The notes below the pieces were generated by a model. The model was not told the origin of the DNA and ran no database searches. It saw nothing but the letters and a program-made list of their open reading frames with translations. Below, in pieces: positions 59,519 through 64,000 of a DNA stretch of 64,000 bases. This stretch comes from Fusicatenibacter saccharivorans (lineage in GTDB: Bacteria; Bacillota; Clostridia; Lachnospirales; Lachnospiraceae): NCBI RefSeq assembly GCF_027667425.1, contig NZ_JAQEGR010000001.1:400486-464485 (forward strand), read 5' to 3'. Both the position numbers and the translations under genes were made by a program. Numbering within the stretch: position 1 is the stretch's first letter; each line of letters starts with the position of its first letter.

Positions 59519-60913
59519 ATGCGTAAGATTTGGAACAAAGGACACCGTATCAGAGCCAGCGACAAGCACCTTGTCTATCACTTTTCCATAGGAACGCTTC
59601 TGTTTGTATTTGTAGCGGTTCTTTTGCTACTGAATATCAAACAGCTCATGCGTACCGATTGGGAGCATTTCAGCTTGTTTGAGAATGGCTTGACGCTTTC
59701 CCCTTGCAACTTCATAACCATACTGATAGCGACTGGTGTTTGTGCATTGGTCGCTTTTCTGTATTACCGCTTCTGTTATGACAGTTTCAAGAAGCTCCTG
59801 CACCGTCAAAAGCTGGCAAGAATGATACTGGAAAATAAGTGGTATGAAGCCGATACCATACAAGACAGCGGTTTTTTTACTGACCTGCAAAGCAGATCAA
59901 GGGAAAAAATCGTCTGGTTTCCGAAGATTTATTATCAAATGGAAAAAGGCTTGCTTCATATCCGCTGTGAAATTACGCTGGGGAAATATCAAGACCAGCT
60001 TTTACGGTTAGAGGATAAATTGGAAAGTGGCTTGTATTGTGAGCTGACCGACAAGACCCTGCATGACGGATATATCGAATATACCCTGCTTTATGATATG
60101 ATAGCGAACCGCATTACCATTGATGAAGTACGGGCAGAAAACGGCAGTCTTAGACTGATGAAAAATCTTGTCTGGGAATATGACGCACTCCCACACGCTC
60201 TGATTGCTGGTGGGACTGGTGGCGGTAAAACCTATTTTCTGCTGACGCTCATTGAAGCCTTACTGCATACCAACGCTGTCCTTTATATCTTAGACCCGAA
60301 GAACGGTGACCTTGCAGACTTGGGGACAGTTATGGGAAATGTGTATCACACTAAAGAAGAAATGATAGATTGCGTCCATGCCTTTTATGAGGGCATGGTA
60401 CAGCGAAGCGAGGAAATGAAGCGACACCCTAACTATAAGACGGGCGAAAACTACGCCTATCTGGGACTGCCACCCTGTTTTCTTATCTTTGATGAATATG
60501 TAGCATTTTTTGAAATGCTGGGGGCGAAAGAAAGCGTGAGCCTGCTTAGCCAGTTAAAGAAAATTGTCATGCTGGGACGGCAGGCTGGATATTTCCTTAT
60601 CGTTGCCTGCCAGCGTCCAGACGCAAAGTATTTCTCGGACGGTATCCGAGATAACTTCAATTTCCGTGTGGGATTGGGGCGTATCAGCGAATTAGGTTAC
60701 GGTATGCTGTTTGGTTCAGATGTGAAAAAGCAGTTTTTTCAGAAGCGTATCAAGGGGCGTGGCTACTGTGATGTGGGAACAAGCGTGATAAGCGAATTTT
60801 ACACGCCTTTAGTCCCGAAAGGACATGATTTTTTGCAGACTATCGGCTCTCTTGCACAAGCAAGGCAGGACGGGACGGCGACGTGCGAAGCGAAAGGCGA
60901 CGGCACGGACTAG
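59519..60913 (+). CDS. FtsK/SpoIIIE-type coupling protein (Tn916 Orf21-like)
   Basis: 464 residues, ATG 59519 after AAAGGAG. Two membrane segments (about 22-45 and 62-85), Walker A GGTGGGKT at about 230-237, Walker B CFLIFDEYVAFFE at about 320, and QRPDAKYFSDGIRDN. In Tn916-type elements this ATPase couples the Orf20 relaxase to the channel. Intact. Confidence 0.93.
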   Translation: MRKIWNKGHRIRASDKHLVYHFSIGTLLFVFVAVLLLLNIKQLMRTDWEHFSLFENGLTLSPCNFITILIATGVCALVAFLYYRFCYDSFKKLLHRQKLARMILENKWYEADTIQDSGFFTDLQSRSREKIVWFPKIYYQMEKGLLHIRCEITLGKYQDQLLRLEDKLESGLYCELTDKTLHDGYIEYTLLYDMIANRITIDEVRAENGSLRLMKNLVWEYDALPHALIAGGTGGGKTYFLLTLIEALLHTNAVLYILDPKNGDLADLGTVMGNVYHTKEEMIDCVHAFYEGMVQRSEEMKRHPNYKTGENYAYLGLPPCFLIFDEYVAFFEMLGAKESVSLLSQLKKIVMLGRQAGYFLIVACQRPDAKYFSDGIRDNFNFRVGLGRISELGYGMLFGSDVKKQFFQKRIKGRGYCDVGTSVISEFYTPLVPKGHDFLQTIGSLAQARQDGTATCEAKGDGTD

Positions 60914-61095
60914 CCGTTGCTGGTGTGGCGAAGCCACGCCAGCAGGTAAAACCCCTCGGTATCTAACAGAGGGGTACGTTTGCAAATAGACAATAGACAA
61001 AAAACATAGGAAACATAAGGCTTCTGGCATGGTTTTCTAGCAAAAATCGGCTGTGAAGTCGCCTTAAAAAACTTCACACTTTACAGATTGGGGGT
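60914..61095. other. oriT region of the Tn916-like element
   Basis: The gap between Orf21- and Orf20-type genes is where oriT of Tn916 is located. Inverted repeats GCTGGTGTGGC/GCCACGCCAGC (60919-60943) and ACCCCTC/GAGGGGT (about 60951-60975, separated by GGTATCTAACA). Confidence 0.75.
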
Positions 61096-62292
61096 ATGGT
61101 TCTGAATGAAGAACAACGGATAAAAGAATTACGGGAGAAACGGATTGCTTACGGTATCTCACAAGGCAGGCTGGCGGTGGCTTCTGGTATCACAAGGGAA
61201 TATTTCAACAAGATAGAAAGTGGAAAAATGAAGCCGTCAAAGGAACTTCTGGAAACTCTGCATAAGGAACTGGCAAGGTTCAATCCAGAAGTACCGCTTA
61301 CCATGCTGTTTGATTATGTGAAAATTCGTTTTCCCACGCTGGATATACAGCACATCATCAAAGATATATTAAAACTGAATATCAATTATATGCTCCATGA
61401 AGATTACGGACATTACAGTTATACGGAGCATTATTCTTTAGGGGACATCTTTATCTATACGTCGGCTGACGAAGAAAAAGGTGTCCTTTTAGAGTTAAAG
61501 GGGCGTGGTTGCCGACAGTTTGAAAGTTACCTGCTGGCACAACAAAGAAGTTGGTATGACTTTCTCATGGACGCACTCATAGACGGTGGCGTGATGAAGC
61601 GTATCGACCTTGCTATCAACGACCATACGGGTATTTTGGATATTCCAGAGCTTGCGGAAAAATGCAGGAAACGGGAATATATCGGAAAGTCCAGAAGTTA
61701 TAAGTTTTATCAGTCGGGCGAGCTTATCAAGCATAGAGAGGACGACAGAGAATATATGGGACGCACCCTTTATCTTGGTTCGCTAAAATCAGATGTGTAT
61801 TTCTGTATCTATGAAAAGGACTATGAGCAGTACGTCAAGTTAGGGACACCGCTGGAAGAAGCCGACATTATCAACCGTTTTGAGATACGGCTTAGAAATG
61901 AACGTGCCTATTATGCAGTACGAGATTTGCTGACCTATTATGACGCAGAGCAGACTGCCTTTTCTATCATCAACCAGTATGTGCGGTTTGTTGATGAAGA
62001 AGCAGACAAGCGAAAAAATGACTGGAAACTCAATGACCGCTGGGCGTGGTTTATCGGCGATAACAGACAGAGCTTGAAGCTGACGACAAAGCCAGAGCCT
62101 TACACCTTAGACCGTACATTGCGGTGGGTACAACGGCAGGTAGCACCGACCTTGAAAATGCTGAAAAGGATTGATAAGGGAAACGGAACAGACTACATGA
62201 AAACTATCGAACAGCAGGCAAAGCTCACAGAAAAGCATGAAATGATAATCAAACAGCAGACGACCCCTGCAAAAGATTTAGTAGAAAGTTAG
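61096..62292 (+). CDS. Orf20/MobT-type relaxase with HTH N-terminus
   Basis: 398 residues. N-terminal XRE-like helix-turn-helix (residues 8-62: KELREKRIAYGISQGRLAVA, GITREYFNKIESGKMKPS), then the rolling-circle Rep_trans-type nuclease domain (residues 80-330) with FESYLLAQQRSWYDFLMDAL, RIDLAINDHTG and the likely catalytic tyrosine in the KSRSYKFYQSGE segment. The type of Tn916 Orf20 and ICEBs1 NicK. Nicks oriT next door. Confidence 0.92.
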   Translation: MVLNEEQRIKELREKRIAYGISQGRLAVASGITREYFNKIESGKMKPSKELLETLHKELARFNPEVPLTMLFDYVKIRFPTLDIQHIIKDILKLNINYMLHEDYGHYSYTEHYSLGDIFIYTSADEEKGVLLELKGRGCRQFESYLLAQQRSWYDFLMDALIDGGVMKRIDLAINDHTGILDIPELAEKCRKREYIGKSRSYKFYQSGELIKHREDDREYMGRTLYLGSLKSDVYFCIYEKDYEQYVKLGTPLEEADIINRFEIRLRNERAYYAVRDLLTYYDAEQTAFSIINQYVRFVDEEADKRKNDWKLNDRWAWFIGDNRQSLKLTTKPEPYTLDRTLRWVQRQVAPTLKMLKRIDKGNGTDYMKTIEQQAKLTEKHEMIIKQQTTPAKDLVES

Positions 62293-62305
62293 GAGTGATG
62301 AAAAA

Positions 62306-62440
62306 ATGTGGGAATTATTGAAAGACTTCCTGCTGGTATCTGTTGGAACGGGTATCGGCGTAGCCTTGATGTGTATTTTAAGTGTTGGCAAAGGAGCTGA
62401 CTATGAAATGAAGAAATTAAAAGAAAGCGAGGACAAATAA
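62306..62440 (+). CDS. DUF3789 family short membrane protein
   Basis: 44 residues (MWELLKDFLLVSVGTGIG...), ATG 62306 after GGAG. One membrane segment (about 6-28) and a charged end (EMKKLKESEDK). Known small ORF behind orf20 in Tn916 relatives; ends one base before the next ATG. Confidence 0.8.
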   Translation: MWELLKDFLLVSVGTGIGVALMCILSVGKGADYEMKKLKESEDK

Positions 62441-62441
62441 C

Positions 62442-62663
62442 ATGAATTTCGGGCAAAATTTGTATCAATGGTTTTTAAGCAACGCACAGAGCTTAGTGCT
62501 TATGTCGATTGTGGTTATCGGTATCTACTTAGGGTTCAAGCGTGAGTTTTCAAAACTTATCGGTTTCTTGGTAGTTGCCTTGATTGCTGTCGGCTTGGTA
62601 TTCAATGCTGGCGGTGTGAAAGATGTACTGTTAGAGCTGTTCAATAAGATTATCGGTGCATAA
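62442..62663 (+). CDS. TcpD family membrane protein
   Basis: 73 residues with two membrane segments (about 15-32 and 40-58) separated by a basic loop (FKREFSKLI). TcpD-type subunits occur in the pCW3/Tn916 class of conjugation machines; role probably channel assembly. ATG follows the DUF3789 stop after 1 nt. Confidence 0.8.
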   Translation: MNFGQNLYQWFLSNAQSLVLMSIVVIGIYLGFKREFSKLIGFLVVALIAVGLVFNAGGVKDVLLELFNKIIGA

Positions 62664-62730
62664 AATTTTATTGTGTGGCTGATGTATGGGTGCTATAATG
62701 TGAAAAAAGAAGTAATCGAGGTGTTCTATT

Positions 62731-63150
62731 TTGAATGAGAGAGAAAAAATTATTCGTTTATGGTTTGATATGTGGTTGAAACAGCAAGACTTAGGAATAG
62801 ATAAAATTTTTACAGAAGATGTTGTTTATACGGAAAGCTGGTGTCCTAAATATGAAAATCTTAAAACAGTAAAACATTGGTTTAATGAATGGAATACTCG
62901 TGGTAAAGTCATTATTTGGGATATTAAACAGTTCTTTCATAAAGAAAATCAAACTGTCGTAGAATGGTATTTTAAAAATGAAATGAATACGGGAAGCGTT
63001 GAAGAATTTGACGGTATTTCCTTAATTGAATGGACAGAAGATAACAAAATCAAATCATTAAAAGAATATGGTTGCAATCTGAATAACTATAATCCATATC
63101 AACACAGCGATAACCCTCAATTTAGAGATGAAAAAACAAACTGGTTTTAA
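62731..63150 (+). CDS. NTF2-like (SnoaL-type) protein, cargo
   Basis: 139 residues, TTG start 62731 after GAGGTG. Fold pattern: helical N-term (IIRLWFDMWLKQQDLGIDKI), YTESWCPKYENLKTVKHWFN, and strands KVIIWDIKQFFH, TVVEWYFKNEM, GISLIEWTEDNKIKSLKEYG, a small cone-shaped NTF2-like domain. Ligand unknown. AT-rich and not part of the canonical Tn916 module, followed by the same terminator sequence as the ABC cargo. Confidence 0.75.
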   Translation: MNEREKIIRLWFDMWLKQQDLGIDKIFTEDVVYTESWCPKYENLKTVKHWFNEWNTRGKVIIWDIKQFFHKENQTVVEWYFKNEMNTGSVEEFDGISLIEWTEDNKIKSLKEYGCNLNNYNPYQHSDNPQFRDEKTNWF

Positions 63151-63180
63151 AACTTAATCAAATTATATCCATATACATAA

Positions 63181-63217
63181 AGCAGTTAGTCTTAGGATTG
63201 ACTGCTTTTTTCTTACC
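63181..63217 (+). terminator. Terminator of the NTF2-like cargo (copy 2 of the 37-bp repeat)
   Basis: AGCAGTTAGTCTT A GGATTGACTGCTTTTTT: same stem and flanks as 59462-59498 with only a few differences. Confidence 0.85.
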
Positions 63218-63240
63218 TAAAATCAGATTGGAGTGATGAA

Positions 63241-63537
63241 ATGAGCGATATTTTTAAGGATATGCAGGCAAACGTCGGCTGTGATTATATTTCTAACCTG
63301 CCCTCTTACAAGCGTAAAGTGTGGCATGAAATGAAGCGATTACCGCTTACGAATTATGATATAAAACAGTTAGAAGATTTTTCAAAGTATGTGTTTGGTA
63401 TGTCGTACCAGAGCTTAAAAGATGTGATGAAGCAACAGAAAGGACGTGAGGAACAATGCAGGAAACAAGGGTGCTGGTGGAAACGAGAGGAACAACTGGC
63501 GAAGAAACAATATCATACTGGTTCGACCTGCCGATAG
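63241..63537 (+). CDS. Conserved Tn916-type protein ahead of ardA
   Basis: 98 residues, ATG 63241 after GGAG. Residues 1-65 (SDIFKDMQANVGCDYISNLP, RKVWHEMKRLPLTNYDIKQL, VFGMSYQSLKDVM) are the conserved part. The last 25 residues overlap ardA in another frame. Function unknown; constant in elements of this family. Confidence 0.75.
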   Translation: MSDIFKDMQANVGCDYISNLPSYKRKVWHEMKRLPLTNYDIKQLEDFSKYVFGMSYQSLKDVMKQQKGREEQCRKQGCWWKREEQLAKKQYHTGSTCR

Positions 63538-63959
63538 ATGTTGCCGAGTTTGAAGAAAAGTTAGGTATCGGTGCAGAAAGTGGGGATTATCGTATTATCG
63601 AAAAGGTGTTGCCTTATGCTGATGAAGTCCACGAACACACCAGCGTGTACCAGCTCAACGAATTAGATTTTATGTACCGCCAGCTTTCAAGTGATATGCA
63701 GGAAGAATATGTATCACTACTTACGGTGTTTGAGAATTTAGAAGCACTTTATATTTGCAGGAACGTGATTACGGTTTATCCCGACTGCAAAAGCATGATA
63801 GATGTTGCAAGGCAAAAGCTGATGAACGACCCGACGTTCAAACATCTGTCCGACGACTGTCAAGAATACTACTTTGACTTTGAAGCCTATGCTTCTCACT
63901 TGCAGGAACACGGGGAATTTTTAGTAACGGAACACGGTATCTTTGAATTGCCAGAGTAG
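63456..63959 (+). CDS. ardA: ArdA antirestriction protein (Tn916 Orf18-like)
   Basis: 167 residues, about the length of Tn916 ArdA, with ATG 63456 preceded by GTGAGGAAC. Acidic throughout: SYWFDLPIDVAEFEEKLG, EVHEHTSVYQLNELDFMYRQ and the C-terminal DCQEYYFDFEAYASHL match the DNA-mimic family. Overlaps the previous gene by 82 nt. Second ArdA of the window, clearly different in length and sequence from that of element 1. Confidence 0.92.
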   Translation: MQETRVLVETRGTTGEETISYWFDLPIDVAEFEEKLGIGAESGDYRIIEKVLPYADEVHEHTSVYQLNELDFMYRQLSSDMQEEYVSLLTVFENLEALYICRNVITVYPDCKSMIDVARQKLMNDPTFKHLSDDCQEYYFDFEAYASHLQEHGEFLVTEHGIFELPE

Positions 63960-64000
63960 GAAATGAGGTGACAAACTATAAACAGTCAAGAGAATTTTGA

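Larger units (their letters stand above)
51758..64000 (+). mobile_element. Element 3: Tn916-family conjugative element (right part outside window)
   Basis: Orf order DUF961-DUF961-FtsK-oriT-Orf20 relaxase-DUF3789-TcpD-ArdA is that of Tn916 (orf23/22 to orf18). The integrase end lies beyond the window. Left border uncertain; the repeat-like TTTACTACTTATTTACTACT at 51761-51780 or the terminator at 51882 are the nearest landmarks. Confidence 0.8.

Noticed and set aside
63960..64000. Start of the next Tn916 gene
   Set aside because: The last 41 nt show GAGGTG but the only short frame from GTG stops at the window end; nothing can be called.

Overview
The window is a stack of mobile elements from a gut Clostridia-type Firmicute (Lachnospiraceae/Oscillospiraceae-like). 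This is inferred from the conjugation gene families, the strong AGGAGG ribosome binding sites and the close resemblance of one intron maturase to the Eubacterium rectale group IIC enzyme. No housekeeping chromosomal gene is visible.

Element 1 (1 to about 25,142) is visibly GC-rich. It is most of an integrative conjugative element: C5 DNA methyltransferase (cut by the window edge), ArdA, PcfB/VirD4 coupling pair, Maff2, VirB6-like, SpoVG-like, PrgI, VirB4, NlpC/P60 hydrolase, DUF4315/DUF4366, MobC and a MobA/VirD2-type relaxase. A XRE repressor, a two-component system and two duplicated lipoproteins follow, then a sigma-like factor, a gene-free stretch that looks like structured RNA, and a large serine recombinase at the right end. 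A 23-nt palindrome recurs 17 times in this element, mostly between a stop codon and the next ribosome binding site, and nowhere to its right. The recombinase end abuts the truncated 3' part of a SNF2-type helicase gene, so element 1 appears to have jumped into that gene of a second element.

Element 2 (about 25,143 to 45,850) is AT-rich. It holds the DNA-processing half of another conjugative element: lipoprotein-like and coiled-coil proteins, a PcfB-like protein, a second VirD4, an ArdC-like antirestriction protein, a probable oriT, MobC-like protein, relaxase, a HipA/CtkA-like kinase, an AAA+ ATPase and a small serine resolvase. No VirB4/VirB6 genes of this element are in the window. Many of its proteins end in a lysine-rich tail closing in -PRL/-KL/-TL/-KI. 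A 60-residue module is shared by the coupling protein, a coiled-coil protein and a small protein. A minus-strand gene at its right edge is interrupted by an IS200/IS605 element (TnpA/TnpB plus omega-RNA-like 3' end) and, directly behind the IS right-end hairpin, by a group IIC intron. That intron is itself interrupted by a second group II intron, a bacterial twintron, with base-pairing exon-binding sites visible.

Element 3 (about 51,760 to the end) is a Tn916-family element cut by the window edge: VaFE/thioester surface adhesin, two DUF961 proteins, FtsK-like coupling protein, oriT region, Orf20-type relaxase, DUF3789, TcpD and ArdA. Two AT-rich cargo modules (a response regulator-ABC transporter-sensor kinase operon and an NTF2-like gene) are each closed by almost the same terminator sequence.
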